From: Lojkania enalia
Lineage: Eukaryota > Ascomycota > Dothideomycetes > Pleosporales
Length of the DNA stretch: 64,000 bases
Assembly: GCA_010094045.1 (NCBI GenBank)
Contig: ML986762.1
Span: 35,456 to 99,455, forward strand
Direction: 5' to 3'
Below the pieces are notes generated by a model. It was given only the letters and a program-made list of their open reading frames with translations. It made no database searches and was not told the origin of the DNA. Positions 1 to 12,979 of this stretch are shown here, one piece after another (position 1 is the first letter of the stretch; every line of letters starts with the position of its first letter). The translations under genes and the position numbers were made by a program.

Positions 1-1849
1 GGAGTATAGTATTAGTATACTATTTAATAATAAAACCTATTATCTCTAAAAATAAATACTTAATATAATAGTATAATATACTACTATTTTACTAGGGTTT
101 TATATATATTAGTAGTAGTAGTAGTCTATAAATATAATTTATAGCTAGATACTCTTAATTATTAACCCTAACTCCTTATATACCTATAATATTATAGTAT
201 TCCTACTATTCTTTATTATAGTATTTTATTATAGTTATATTAATACTAATATAAATCTAGTATCTTATAATTAACACTCTATCAATTTCCTATTAAAGTT
301 TCTAAAAAACCTATTAGCTAATTATATATCCGCAGATAGGGGATAAAGAAGATAGATAGAGGGTAATAGAGCTTATTAATATATAGATAGTATAGTAGGA
401 ATTAATACTATAAACTTAGGACCCTTTAAATATACTTAATAAATTAAAGTAGAATTTAGCTACTTATTATAGTAAGATCTAGAGATAATTTAGGGAAGCT
501 GTATAATTTCTAAATAGTTATCTATTTATATTCTATTACTATTATAGTTTTTAACTTATATATTTAAATAAGAATTATAATAGTATAAAGTATCTAATAA
601 ATTACCTTAGATTCTAGGCCTATCTAAGAATTCTAGCTTCTAAGTATAATAGATTCTATATATCTATAACTATATCTTTTAATAATAAAGATTTAATTAT
701 ACTACTATATTTTACTAGCACTTTTAAGTATAAACTAGTCTATATTATTATTAATAATAACTAGTCTTTTTAAATAGTAGATTACCTATCCTTTTAAAAA
801 TTCGTTTAGTTCTTCCGACTAGGTACTATATTAATTAGCTAATTTAGTTTTATAAAGCTATTTAAGTATAAAGTTATAGTAGCTTAGTTCTCTCTTTTAT
901 ATAATTTTAGCTAAAGTATAAAGATATTAATCGCGTTTAATACCTCGTTTATAAAGAACTACCTTAGTTTTCTTATAGTAAAAGGGTACTATATTAATTA
1001 GAACTAGGAGTTCTATGAGAAACTATTTAATTTTATCTCTATTTAAGGAAGTTATACTAGTACTTCTATAATAATAGAAGTACTATATATTCTATTAAAT
1101 ATAAATATACAACAACAATTATTAGCAGCTACCTATAATAATACTACTAATAATAGTATACTTATATATATAATATAAGAGAAACTACACGAAGATAGTA
1201 TTAAATAAGACTATAAGAAGAATATAATTCTATATCTTACTTATATTATTAATCTTATTATTTAGGAGATTATTTACTATTTTAAGCTCGCACCTCCTAA
1301 AGAGATAGAAGATAGAGGAACTTTATAGTAACACGATATAAATAAGATCCGGATATAACTTTCTATTCTAAATTCTTTTTATAAAGTATAGCTTTTTATT
1401 AGAGTTAGTTATTATAATTATTATATACTAATTTCTAGTTAAATTTAAACTATTTATAAAGTAATTAATTAATTACTATAGTACTATAAGTATTTTATTA
1501 CTTTATAGGGCTTCCTACTACCTAAATACTAGCTATCTATAATAAAAGATATCCTAACTTAATAGAATTTAATATTTAATATATATAATTAAGTAGTAGA
1601 CCTTAAATAATATATTAATAACTAGCTTTAATATAAAATTAACTTAAAGATCCCTACTTAGAGATCTAGTAATAATAAAGATGCCGAGGTAGATTTTTAT
1701 AATCTCTAGTAACTTCAACTATCTACTATTAAATAGTACTATTTAATACTAATTATAGACCTGTTTAGTAATTTTAAAAGGGTAACTAAAACGTTTAGTA
1801 AGAATATAAAGCTTTAGATCTAGTATATTTAGTAAATATATAATAGGCT
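1..1849. other. RIP-degraded AT-rich DNA, no gene recognised
   Basis: CA and TG dinucleotides are nearly absent and TA is extremely frequent. No frame reads convincingly as a known family. Because this stretch lies directly upstream of the hAT transposase relic on the same strand, its right half (about 900-1849) may hold the degraded N-terminal half of that transposase, but I could not fix a frame. No terminal inverted repeats were found. Confidence 0.5.
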
Positions 1850-2660
1850 CTTCGATTTTCTAGATAATATAAATAGAGATTTAGCTAAAGATGTAGAGAG
1901 TAACTTAGATTAGCTAATAGTAGTAAGAGCTATAGTAGAGAAAGGTTAATCTAAATTAAGTAAATACTACTTAAAAATAGATATAAAGTATAGTTACTTA
2001 TTTAACTATATAATAATCTTAAATCTATTCTAAAACCTTATAGTATATAAGATACTTTTATTATAACTATTTATTATATTAGCTTCTAATTATAACTATA
2101 AGATAAAACTTAGAACTTTTAGTATAGGGAAACCTATTACTAACAATTCCTTAAATATTTTAATCGCTATAATAAGAATATACTAGGCTATATTTTATCT
2201 ATAATATTTTAACCTTAATAGGTATAAAGTAATAAGTAGGTTCATAAACTATTTCTATAATATTTATCCTTAAGTAGCTCCTTAAGTTTTCTAGACTAGG
2301 ATTTAAGTAACGTAGGAGAGGGAGAGGAAGAAGAAGAAGAAGAAGAAGAAGAGTTAGAGAAAGAAGAGAAAGGACCAACTTATTGAGAAGAAGAAAGTTA
2401 TCTAAATATACCTCCTATTCGAGGTTATAACTTTAATATATTAGGCTGGTAGAAAGTAAATAAATATTAGTATCCGCGGCTTACTTAAGTTATAAGAGAT
2501 ATTCTCCTAATATAGATTATAGGAGTTAGTATTAAGTAGGTTTTTAATACTACTAGAGATATAATTAGAGATAGAAAATATTACCTTATTATATAAAGAA
2601 TCTAGAATATTATATTTCTAAAATATATAATAAGCGGAGAGAACTATTATACTAAAAAGG
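1850..2660 (+). pseudogene. hAT-family transposase relic (C-terminal half)
   Basis: The plus strand reads as the C-terminal part of a hAT DNA transposase, broken by TAA/TAG codons where CAA, CAG or TGG is expected. Around 1890-2040 the reading VEKGQSKLSKYYLKID, followed by a proline-poor version of the 'ILNP' region, matches the segment before the hAT dimerisation domain. Around 2430-2630 the reading ILGW.KVN.YQYPRL, then RDILLIQ, then KQVFNTTRDIIRDR and IQNI.FLK follows the order of the hAT C-terminal dimerisation domain (usually W-W, 'RDIL.IP', 'ERVFS..RD', 'IEALMFLK'). A Glu/Lys-rich linker coded by a GAA repeat lies between the two parts. The N-terminus, the BED finger, the TIRs and the 8-bp target duplication were not found. 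The family call rests on the dimerisation domain. The element is clearly dead. Confidence 0.7.
2327..2353 (+). repeat. (GAA)n microsatellite
   Basis: About nine consecutive GAA units lie inside the hAT relic. In the transposase frame they encode a Glu/Lys-rich linker. The tract has no CA or TG, so RIP cannot act on it, which may explain its clean periodicity in mutated surroundings. Confidence 0.9.
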
Positions 2661-3420
2661 TATACTAGGTTATAGAGGCCTAAAATACTAGTAAGTTAAG
2701 CCTTTTTTATAGTACTAATAAAGTTATAAATCTTTTTAAACTTCTAGTTTAGATATATAATAAAGAACTAGAGATTAACTAGGAGATTAACTAGAAGAAT
2801 ATTAATCCTAGTACTACTATTAATAAGAAGCTACTATAAAAGTATATTTATTAAGATATTTATAAACCTTTATAACGTATATAATAAATTACTACTATAA
2901 ATATATTATTATATTAGATTAAGGTATTTAAAATTAATAGTTAAAAAGTATACTATTATAGTCTATAATATACTATAGTATACTACCCTAGAATCTAATA
3001 AAGTAAGATTAGCCTAATCTATAATAAATAGCTATAATAAAATCCTAGAATATTATACTATATATACTCTTACTAAACTACTTTCTAAAGTATACTAATT
3101 AGTTAGATTTTAAAGAAACCTAGTTTATACAATTCTATCTTAACCTATACTCTATTACTAAGTAGCTACTCTAACTCTACTTATACTCTAAGCTAATTAG
3201 TAAGACTCTAACCTTAACCCTATCCTACTTATATAAGACTCTAACCCTAATCTAATCTATACCTATCTACTAGCCTAACTAGAAGTTTATTATTCTTCTA
3301 TAAGTAAGAAGTATCTTTAACTTCTTATAGTTCTAGTTCTATAAAAGTATTAGTTAGCTTTTTATACTAGAGTAATAGTAATATTTTTAGACTATAAAGA
3401 GTTTAATATAACTTTTAATA
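2661..3420. other. RIP-degraded spacer, no gene recognised
   Basis: AT-rich sequence between the hAT relic and the deleted Fot1-like element. Several CCCTAA/ACCCTAA-like words occur at about 3180-3270, but not as a tandem array. I see no coding frame or repeat boundary. The 3' end of the hAT element may lie here. Confidence 0.5.
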
Positions 3421-4560
3421 TAGTTTATAAGCAAGCTATTAGTATAAGTAAGCTATTACTCTATTAAAATTCGAACGATTTAATCGCGATAATTATTAAC
3501 TATATATATATATACTATAAGAAGTAATAGTTTATTAGATTATTTAACACCTATACTATTAATTTAGCATATTTAAGTATTATAGCTAGGCTATTTACAG
3601 CGCTTGCAGCTCCGTTAAGGCTGGCTACTCTTTTATAGTTAAGTACTCCGATTACGAATTTTCTTATTAATCTACCTCTTAACGTTATTTTAATTAATTA
3701 TATCCTTACCTATAGCCTTTATTAGAATCTTCTACTTCTATAATTGCTTTCTCTTCTATTATTTTTACTTTATTACTACCTCGTTTACTTACTTAAAGCT
3801 TTTAATTTAATTAACTATCAGCGCAATCGAATACGTTATTATTATAGTACTCTTTTAAAGCTAATTAAAGGCTACAATAATTAATATAGATAATAAGTCT
3901 TAATATTACTAAATCCTACTACAAATTATTATTAATTAAGCCTCTAGTTTACACGTATTACTAGGTGTTTTAGCTTTTTAGGGGGTAGTCTCTAGTATAG
4001 GTAGTATTAGCGTACGTAGCTTAATATTAAGCTTTAATAGTACCGCCTTAAAAGCTTATATAGATATTAGCTTCTATAATTAATCGATTATAGGCTACTT
4101 TAAAAGCTAGAAGAAAGGTAGTCTTATTAATATAGTTAATATAATCGCGTACTAAGGCTAAAATCTTAGCACCGTACTTAGCTAATAGTCTATTTACTAT
4201 AGCTCGTATACTATTAATTATAGGCGGAAATCCTCGTAAATTCTAATTAAAAATATAGCTAATAAGTACCTCCTCTTTAGTCTTTATAAGCTTCTTTAAA
4301 TTCGGCTTATAATTGCGTTACGTAGCTATTCTAGCGTATTAAAAGTAGAAAGTACTTTAAAAGTAGTAAAAAGTTATTATAGCGCTATTCTCGGTTAAAA
4401 CTTAACTTTAATTAATAGCTAACATTATAAGAATAATTTATAATTCTTTATAGGTTAATTATACGTTATTATATTAAGCTATTATATATTAATCTAGATA
4501 GGCCGTAAAAAGTTTAGTAAGGTAACAGCTCGCTTATATTAATAACTCGCTTGTAAACTA
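3421..4560 (-). mobile_element. Internally deleted Fot1/pogo-like transposon
   Basis: The ends form terminal inverted repeats. The left end (gtttataagcaagctatta from 3423) is matched by the reverse complement of the right end (gtttacaagcgagttatta, ending at 4558), with TA on both sides as the Tc1/mariner-type target duplication. Each TIR holds two spaced GCAAGCTATTA-like units, like the iterated ends of the copies at 44760 and 57267. On the minus strand the transposase N-terminus is readable at about 4160-4300 (RGFPPII.SIRAIVNRLLAK, the helix-turn-helix DNA-binding part). It jumps almost directly to the C-terminal segment at about 3990-4160 (INKTTFLLAFKVAYNR, then the 'LR/PF..' region). The DDE catalytic core is missing. 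The length of about 1.14 kb compares with about 1.85 kb for the other copies, so this looks like a non-autonomous deletion derivative, later hit by RIP. Confidence 0.75.
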
Positions 4561-5124
4561 TATTATAGATAATTAGAATTAGAGAAACTATCTAGTAGAT
4601 AGTAATATACTAGTAATAAAAGCTAAGTATTAGTAAATACATTAATAGCGTTATATTAACAGATTTTTAGATTAAAGTAGACTATAATAGCTATTAGAGC
4701 TCGAAATATTTAAATAGCTAAGGTAGTAGTATATATATCCTCTACTATTAATTAAAGGTTACTATATATATAGATTCTAGCCTTATATTTAACTAGATAT
4801 TTTTTACTATTAAGCTTATATTTAAATATCTAGAGTAATAGAAGTACTTTATATTCTAGATTAAGGTTTTACTAGAATATTTTTTAATAGGTGCCCTTAT
4901 ATTTAATAGTAGTAATCTTATACTATATAACTAATAGGTATCCTTTCTTATATAGAAAGAGAAGTTTTATAATATCTTAATAGAAGTATAATTTAGGTAA
5001 TAAAGCGCTTTAATAGAATTGCATTTTAGGTACTTTAGTTAATATAACTATATATATAGACTAATAGATTTTAATAAAGAAGTTACTACTTTTATTTTTA
5101 TATAGTAATTTTCGCAATCTAATA
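4561..5124. other. Spacer between two DNA transposons, unassigned
   Basis: RIP-degraded sequence with no recognisable family. The plus strand can be read with TAA/TAG taken as former CAA/CAG over much of its length, but it gave no motif I know. It could be an older element into which both Fot1-like transposons inserted. Confidence 0.4.
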
Positions 5125-5356
5125 TATTTTATAAATAAGTCGCCTACCTAAATAAGTTATCTACCTTATTAGCTATCTCTATATTTAGAAACGTATATTA
5201 TAATAAGGCTTATAGATATTACTATAATAATTTAATAGAAGATAAATATACTATTTATCTACTATTATATAAGTTCTAGTATTATATCTAAGCTTACTAT
5301 AGTAGCTATAGTACTTCTAGTATAATATACCTACTTTTCTATACTTCTTATCTACG

Positions 5357-5659
5357 TGTTATAGACGCTTATATACAGTTGGTTAATCGCACTTTAGGCA
5401 GTTAACTCTATTACTATATACTATATATAAATATTAAAACGTTATATAAAGAATAGAAATATCTATATTATATAGGTTTTTATAGGAGTTAGGTCTATAC
5501 TACTATACGGGCTAGCTGGATTAGTAAAACCTTCCTCTATCGTAGTTAAGATAAGTCAGTTATATTCTAGCTAGCAGCTAACAGCTATTACTAGCAGCTA
5601 GTTCGAGTATTATAGTAAGAGTAGTATAGGTGTAGAGGTATCGCGGTATTACTATAATA
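5357..5659 (-). repeat. 3' LTR of gypsy C (left in the window)
   Basis: 303 bp, collinear with 11073-11375. The two LTRs differ mainly by C/T and G/A transitions. The outer boundary is set by the CTACG target duplication and the inner boundary by the adjoining polypurine tract. Confidence 0.92.
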
Positions 5660-5672
5660 GTACCCCCCTTTT
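5660..5672 (-). promoter_or_regulatory. Polypurine tract of gypsy C
   Basis: Read on the minus strand it is AAAAGGGGGGTAC, touching the 3' LTR. This is the usual primer position for plus-strand DNA synthesis in LTR elements. It fixes the element's orientation independently of the coding sequence. Confidence 0.85.
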
Positions 5673-5989
5673 AATTATAAGCTTTATGAGTTAGGTCTTT
5701 ATATTATATTCGGGTTATTTATAATTAAGTAGTAGTTATTAATACTAGTATTAGTTAAGGTTGTAGGTATATTAGTATAATTAGTTATTATCGTATAGTA
5801 GTATTATACTAGGGGTTAGGCTAGGTTGTATATATATCAGCGCGACTAGTAGTTAATAGTAGTACTATATTAGGGATTAGGTCGGTTCGGTTTATATAAT
5901 AGTACTATACTAGAGATCGGTAGCAGTATCGTTACTAATATTATATTAGTATAGTATCATTACAGGCGTTTAAAAATATACTTAGATTA

Positions 5990-8900
5990 AACTCTAGCGC
6001 CTAATTAAAAATCTAGATATAATATTATATTTGAGTCTTATTTATTTAGGTTTCTAGCGTAATAATCTTCTATAGTAGTTATCTTAGTAAAATTACTAGT
6101 TAGGTATTATTCTAAGTTGTAATAGCTAGTCTACTTAACTAGGTATTCGTGCCGGCGTCTCTATTAATTGTAGTAGAAGTCTTCTATTCGCTTAATAAGG
6201 TATTCTAGTTTTCTATTAATCTTAATAGGTTTAGGGTTATATACTTATTAACTAGATAAATAGTTAGACGACTTAGATACTAGCTATAATAGCGGTATAT
6301 AGAATATAGAATATATTTTAGCCGATTTAGATAGCTTTAGTCTATAAGCGTGCGAGAATATCTTCGCGATAACCTTATAGGGGTTTATATTCTTCTAATT
6401 AAACTTTTTCAACGGTTTTTATATACATATATTTCTAGCGTCTAGCTAGACTAGATTACTAACCTAGTAGTTAGAAGCTGGTACGCGCTTGCGGTTAGCG
6501 TACTCTTATTAGAATACTTATACTTAGGTAAGTTCTTTTCTAATATACTCTATAATATCCTTTATCTTATCAACTAGTCTATTAGCTTCCTAGGCTATTA
6601 GGAACTATTTTAGCGGTTAATAGATCCCTATAAGCGGCTCGAAGCCTATTTAAGGGTGCTAGCTAAAGTAGGCTAGAAACGGGGAGACTTTTATTAATTT
6701 AGATACTATATTATTCGCTTTAAACTGCGCTGTTAGCAGCTATTTAATCTAGTTATCTTATTTATAACTAGTATAGGCTTAGAGAACTTATTCTATTACT
6801 ATATTAGTATTCTCTATCTAGCTATTAGTCTCTAAATAGAAGCTAGTTAATATATACATATTAATTTATAGCTGTTTATAAAGCTCATAGTAGAAGGTAG
6901 AAATAAACTATATCTTACAGTCGGATATAATAGTACGTAGCAGTTTATAGTAAACTTATATATAATAATAGAATAGTTAGACGATATTAGGAGTTTTAAT
7001 TCTTATATATAGTATTAGGTGTTTATACTTACTAAGCCTATTAACTACTACTATAATATTTGTATAACCTTCTAATTCTAGTAGATCGGTTATAAAATTT
7101 ATAAAAATATTTTAAAACCTTCGTTTAGGTATAGGTAATAGTTTTAGTAGTTTATAATACTTCTCTCTAGAAGTTTTACTTCTTTAGTATATATAATAAC
7201 AACCTATATATTATCGTACCGAGTTGAATATCCTTAACTAATAGTACTTACGCTGGAGTAGTTCTAAGGTCTTTTCTCGACTAGAGTATCTACTAGACTG
7301 TAAGTTATAGATAGCTTACAATAGCTTAAGCTTCAGCTTATTATAGTTTAGTACTATAAGTCGATCTTAGTAGTATAGTTAGTTGTTATATTCTTTATAG
7401 TTAGCTAGAGTTAAGAACTTAAATTAACGGGCTTCTTCTCTCAGTAGCTTTAAAATATCTTAGATTAGATTATCGTTCGGGTATTCTTCGTTAATAATCT
7501 CTATAATTAATTAGCCTACTTCTATCTATTAGAATAGTTTAGAACGAAGTAATATCTATTAACAACCTCTATAGGCCTCTTTTTATATAGGCTCGTCCTA
7601 TAACCTTTAAATTAAGGTATTAGACTTCTCTTTAAGTTTTCTAGGTTAGTACGTAATACTAAAGTTAAACCTTAATAGATATTTTAACTAATAGGCCTAT
7701 TAGTAGCTTAGCTGCTTTATTATTATAAAGTACTATAGGTTCTTATAATCGCTTAGCACTTCTATAGAAAATACCGCACTTTCTAATTCGGGCCTCTATT
7801 ACTTAAAATATCGGATAATCGTAAACAGCTTCTTATTATATATCTTATAGTTGCCTTTAATAGGGTTTATATACTTAGAAAAGTAGATAACAGGTCTTAA
7901 TTTACTATTAGCGCTTCTCTAAGACAGTACGCTAGCTGTTATAAAGTTAGATACGTTAGCTTCTACTATTATTCGTAGTTTAGGGTTAAAGTATTAGAGA
8001 ATTAGTATAGAGATAAGAGCATCCTTTAAGTAGTCGAAGAAATATTAACAGCTATTATTCTAGTTAAATTAAGTGTTCTTCTTAGTTAGGGCTACTAAAG
8101 AGAAGACTTTCTATAAGAAGTTACTAATAAATTGTTGGTAGAAGTTCGCGAAACCTATAAAGGCTTTAATATTTTTTATATTCTTAGAGTATTTCTAGTT
8201 AATAATTGTCTTTACCTTCTTTAAGTCTATAAGGATTCTTTCTATAGTAATTATATACCCTAGGTAGATTACTTCTAACTAGTAGAACTCGCACTTATTT
8301 ATATTAAGCTGTAAACTATTTACTTTTAAGGCTTTAAGAACTAGCTAGATATACTACTTATAATCCTTTAGATTCTTACTAAATATTAGGATATTATTAA
8401 TATAGGTAGTATAGAATATATTAAAGTATAGTTTTAATATATTATTTATAAAGTACTAGAATATATTTAGAGCGTTAACTAGGCTAAAAAGTATTACTAG
8501 GTATTTAAACAGCCTATAGTATATATAAAAGGTAGTCTTCTATTTATCTCTTTTAACAATCCTTAGCTTATTAAATACGGTAATAATATTAAGTTTTATA
8601 TAGTATTTAGCCTTACTAAGTTAGGTTAATATTTCTTAGATTAGTAGAATTAGATATTAGTTCTTAATAGTAATAGTATTTAGGGTTCTATAGTTTATAT
8701 AGAATTAGAAACTACTTCTAGATTTCTTTATAAAGATTATAGGTATAGCTACTAGTAATAAGCTTACTCTAATAAATCTCTTAGATAAGTTCTTATTAAG
8801 GTACTTTCTTAGTACCTTCAACTTATTCTAGAATATCTTATAGAGTAGACCGAAGCTAGTTTACTTACTATTCTCTAATTTAATCTTATAATTATACGGT

Positions 8901-9650
8901 TATTATTTAGGTAGCTTATCTATATTCTTATATAAAAAGATAGATAATAAATTATAATATTCTTTTAGCACTTTAGTAATAGGGTTAGTATATACTTTTA
9001 AGGCTAGAGCTTTATTAATATTAGCTATTAATACAGCGAAGATTTTATAGTTAGATTATTAGGAGAGTTAAACTAGTAGTACGACGCCTATATAATATAT
9101 ATCTAGCTGTAGTATAGACTTTAGGTATTTAAGCTTAGATAGATCTTTTTAACTATAATCTTTATCTAAGGTTAAATTAGTTTTAGTTTTAAATTCTTTT
9201 AACTAGCGTAGTATTTTAAGTAGCTAGTAATTATATTAGATATAGCTTAATAGGTAGAGCTTTAAATAGTATTGTTAAGGCTTTAGGTTATATAAAGGTT
9301 ATAAATTAGTTATTTTAGAATCTTCGTTTATATTAAATTTAGGTAGTTTATAGTCTTTAATAACTATTTAAATAGCCTGTTAGTAGATAGTAGTACTAGT
9401 AGATTATAAGTATTAAGTTAGGTATTAGTTAGCGGTAAAAACTAGCTGTTTATTCTTATAGTCTAGGTTTATATAATACTTATATATCTATAGCTATTCT
9501 AGAATTAACTAGTATTTTTCTAGTATAGTTATATAGAGATATACTATCTCTAAATAGTTTAGATGTTAGAGGATTAGAGTAACTAAGTAAGAGATAGTCC
9601 TTTTATAGAGAACTTCTCTATTAAAGCTAGTTAAGTATAAGTTATATAGG
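5990..9650 (-). pseudogene. Gypsy C pol: RT, RNase H, integrase, chromodomain
   Basis: Minus-strand polyprotein relic. Around 8200-8420 the RT 'Y-I/L-D-D-ILIFS' site reads YINNILIFS: both catalytic Asp codons have become Asn by G-to-A. The 'KCEF...YLGYII' helix follows, and 'FIGFANFYQQFI' leads into the RNase H region (ILQYFNPKL, then VSNFITASVLS) down to about 7700. Integrase follows at about 6400-7100, with readings such as VVVNRLSKYKHLI and ANRKRVPAYQLLG, then a C-terminal 'IGYI/HPVF'-type segment. The chromodomain should fall at about 6000-6200. Frames shift in places and many TAA/TAG codons interrupt. In the family this enzyme set copies the RNA and inserts the cDNA, and chromodomains target integration to heterochromatin. 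It is not functional here. Confidence 0.85.
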
Positions 9651-11072
9651 AGTTATATCTTTTAGAGTTTTAGGGTATATACGAGGTCTCTATAGATATA
9701 GCTATAATTAGTAGCCCTAGTATTAATAAGAATATTAATATTTTACTAGACTAGGTTTTAATAGATTAAGAAAAGAGTTAGAATCTAGTAGTTCTATAAC
9801 TATTTCTATAGAGGCTGGTTCTATAAGTATATAGAAATTTAGTATAGGTGTAATCCTAAAAGGTAATTTACTTTTAAAATAGACCTTTTAGCAACGTTCT
9901 AGTTAATAAGGTTAGCTATATTCGGGAGTAAGAATAACAGCCTTATCTATAAGATAATAAGCGTATTAAGGATTAGTTAGAGGATTAGTCGGAGGATTAA
10001 GAATAGGACCTACGGGGTATAGTAGGGCTCTAAGACCCTTAATAGATTAATAGTAGAGGGGCGCTATATTCTAGCAAAATATATCCCTTACTACTATATT
10101 TATAATAGCATCTTTTACGGCGGCGCCTTTCTTATTTATTAGAGCCTACAGGCGTGTAGCTAGAAGTATCGAGTTCTATAGTATTCGGGTTCTTCTAATA
10201 AGTAGTATAATATTTTAGTTATTTATAGTAGTTACTAGATAGATAATATAGGTTAGTATTATATAGGGAAATTAGGTTAGCGTAGTTGTTTAGGGTGCTA
10301 GATATTATAACGCCTATTATAGCATAGTAGAGCTTATTAGAGAGAGAACATTAGAGATATATAATTTGTCCGGTCTCGTTTAATTTAATATCTGCAATTA
10401 GGCGTCGGAATTTAGTAAAGTAAGTAGAGAACCTACTTTAGCCTTATTTTAAGGTCTCTAGCTTACTCTATACTATAGTCTTCTTATTCCGGTCGCTATA
10501 GGTAGATTTTAAGAAGGCGACCAAGTTGTCTACAGAGTTAATACCCTTATCTATTAATAGGTTAACTAATATTACTAGGTCTTATTTTAGGCGGGAATAG
10601 GTATATAGAAGGCGGGTATATTTAGTTAGGTATTAGTTAGCGTTTTCTTCTAGTTTATAGTAGAGCTTTTTAATAAAGTATAAAAGCTCTAAACGTTTAC
10701 TAGAAAATATTAGAGGGTTAGATAAATAGTTAAAACGGAAATATAGGTTATATATAGTTTTAAACGAATTAAAAGTTAACGTAGATATCTATTCGGAAGC
10801 TAGGGTTATAGGTTAAATTAGGTTAAGGGCGGGTAATAATTCTATTACTATTAATATACTAGTAGCTAGTAGAAGAGTAGCTATTTAACAGCTACTAAAT
10901 TCTCTTTATATCGCTTTAAGGTCTAACTTATAGTAGTTCTCCTAGGTTATTAAGGCCTCTACTAGCATCTTATTCTTCTACTATAAAGAGTCCAGTTTAT
11001 CTTAGATCTTTTTAAGTATATTAATAAGCGCGTTCTTATCTATAGTATATAATAGTAGATAATATAATATAA
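9651..11072 (-). pseudogene. Gypsy C gag/protease region
   Basis: This stretch lies between the RT start and the element's 5' LTR, where gag and protease sit in Ty3/gypsy elements. I could not read diagnostic motifs such as a CCHC knuckle or a D-S/T-G protease site with certainty, so the call rests on position and strand. The primer binding site should adjoin 11072 on the minus strand, but no tRNA match could be recognised after RIP. Confidence 0.55.
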
Positions 11073-11375
11073 TATTACAAACGTTTATATATAGTTAGTT
11101 AATTGTACTTTAAGTAGTTAACTCTTTTACTACGTACTACGTATAAATATTAAAATATTATATAAAGAATAGAAATATCTATATTATATAGGTTTTTATA
11201 GGAGCTAGGTCTATACTACTATATAGGCTAGCTGGGTCGGCGAAACCTTCCTCTATCGTAATTAAGATAAGTCGGTTATATTCTAACTAGCAGCTAATAG
11301 CTATTACTAGCAGCTAGTTTAGGTATTATAGTAAGAGTAGTATAGGTGCAGAGGTATTACGGTATTACCGTAATA
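11073..11375 (-). repeat. 5' LTR of gypsy C (right in the window)
   Basis: 303 bp, the same length as the left LTR, with no indels between the two. Differences are transitions. It ends at 11375, next to the CTATG target duplication. Confidence 0.92.
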
Positions 11376-12979
11376 CTATGTGTACTTTATCCTATAACTA
11401 CTTATCTACCTCCTTTTAAGTAGCTATCTCAGCAGTTTTAGTTTTAGTAAGGCTACCTTACTTTTATAGAACCTTTTTTAAATCGCTTTTTATACTGTAA
11501 TAGAGTTTTATTTACTTCTTAAAGCTAATTAACTTAATATTCAAATAGTACATATAAATAAACTATCTATATAATACCTTTAACAAGTAAATTAAGAGAA
11601 TTATTAATTGTAGTAAATAAGCTATTCTAATATCTAGTAATATAGTCTTAAATTAATATTATTTAAGACCCTAGTTTAATAGCGTTAGTTAGTATTTTAA
11701 CTTCTAGAGGTAACTAGCTGCTAATAGTAGTAATAGAGTACGAAGCTTAATATCGAGCTTTAATAATACTATATTAGGATTATATAGTATTAGACTAGTA
11801 CCTTAAAAGCTTATATATATATTAGCCTTAGTAATAGAACGCTAATATACTATATAAAAGGTTAGTAGAAAGTCGAGCTTTATAATATAGTAGATACTAG
11901 CTTATATAAGCTTATTAATCTTACGCCTATATACTTTCTTTAATAGTAAGAAGTAGCCTATATCTAGAAGCTATAGTAGATATAATAAATATGCTGGTAT
12001 ATATAATAGAATAATATCCTTCTTTTTATAGAGTAGCTAAAACTTAGTAAACTTATAGCTCTTATAGCTATTAATAACCAGTAGACGATTAGCGTCTACT
12101 ATATACTACTTTATATACTAATTAAAACACTCTAGCTATTTAATTATAAGCTTATTATTTATCTATCTACTATTACTTAGTATAATTACTCCTTTAGATA
12201 GTATATTATGGCTCTAATAATATATAGAGAGGTACTACTTACTAGTAAAGATAATAAATAGTAGAATAGTATTACCGCGAGCGCTAATAGCCTAAATAAC
12301 TATTATCTACTTATAATTATTTAGCTATAGTAATTTTAGTCGACTAGCTAATAGTTTAGTACTAGTAATTACTTTACTAGTAGATATAATACTTATCTAG
12401 AAGCCTATTTCGTTAAAATTATAAATATTATTATTAGTAATACTATACGTTACTTTAATATTATATACTAGATCGAACTAACTACTAGTAACTTTAGAAT
12501 TCTTATAGAAAGCTTTTTAATAGTTGTATTTTTAATAGAAGTATATTTTAAGCTTAAGAATACGATTAATAAAATTTATTAGCTAGTTTTTACTATCCTA
12601 GTCTATAGAGTAAGCTCTAAGTAAATAGTTAGCTATATCTTATATACTATTAATTATAGAAGAGTATTTACAAGATAATAGGTCTAGTATATACTATATT
12701 ATAGTTGATTCTTCTAGCTTTATAAGCTTCTTTAAATTAGGCTTATAATTATATCGTAAAGGTTTACTAGCGTGTTAGTCTCTAAGCGTTATTTAAGGGA
12801 TATTATAAGTAGCTATAGTACTTTATATACTCTAAATCTAATCTTAATTAATAGCTAAAATAGCTAGTAATATCTAACCTTTTTAATAGATTAATTAAAG
12901 TTAAGGTAGTTGCTGTATTATATTATAAGTAGGTAGGGTATAACTTATTAGCAAAAGTAGGCGACTTATTTATAAAATA

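Larger units (their letters stand above)
5357..11375 (-). mobile_element. Gypsy C: complete chromodomain Ty3/gypsy element, RIP-mutated
   Basis: A full-length LTR retrotransposon of 6,019 bp on the minus strand. The two LTRs are 303 bp each (5357-5659 and 11073-11375). In element orientation they run from TGTTAC-like to GTAACA-like ends, partly mutated. The target duplication is CTACG at 5352-5356 and CTATG at 11376-11380, differing by one RIP-type change. The polypurine tract (aaaaggggggtac on the minus strand) lies at 5660-5672, directly before the element's 3' LTR. The domain order on the minus strand is gag, protease, reverse transcriptase, RNase H, integrase, chromodomain, which defines a chromovirus. 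It inserted into a Fot1-like transposon. Confidence 0.92.
5127..12977 (-). mobile_element. Fot1/pogo-like transposon split by gypsy C
   Basis: The terminal inverted repeats are 7.8 kb apart. The left end (ttttataaataagtcgcctac from 5127) pairs with the reverse complement of the right end at 12957-12977, each flanked by TA (5125-5126 and 12978-12979). Removing gypsy C (5357-11375) and one 5-bp duplication leaves 5127-5356 plus 11381-12977, about 1.83 kb, the size of the other Fot1-like copies. On the minus strand the right part reads as the transposase: the N-terminal helix-turn-helix segment near 12700-12790, a DDE-like core near 12000-12500, and the C-terminal 'KLNIKLRT' region near 11740-11860. 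The last ~230 bp lie left of gypsy C. Many RIP stops are present, and it is inactive. Confidence 0.75.

Noticed and set aside
3180..3270. ACCCTAA-like words suggesting a telomere
   Set aside because: The words are scattered and not in tandem. Transposon sequence continues on both sides, so this is not a chromosome end.
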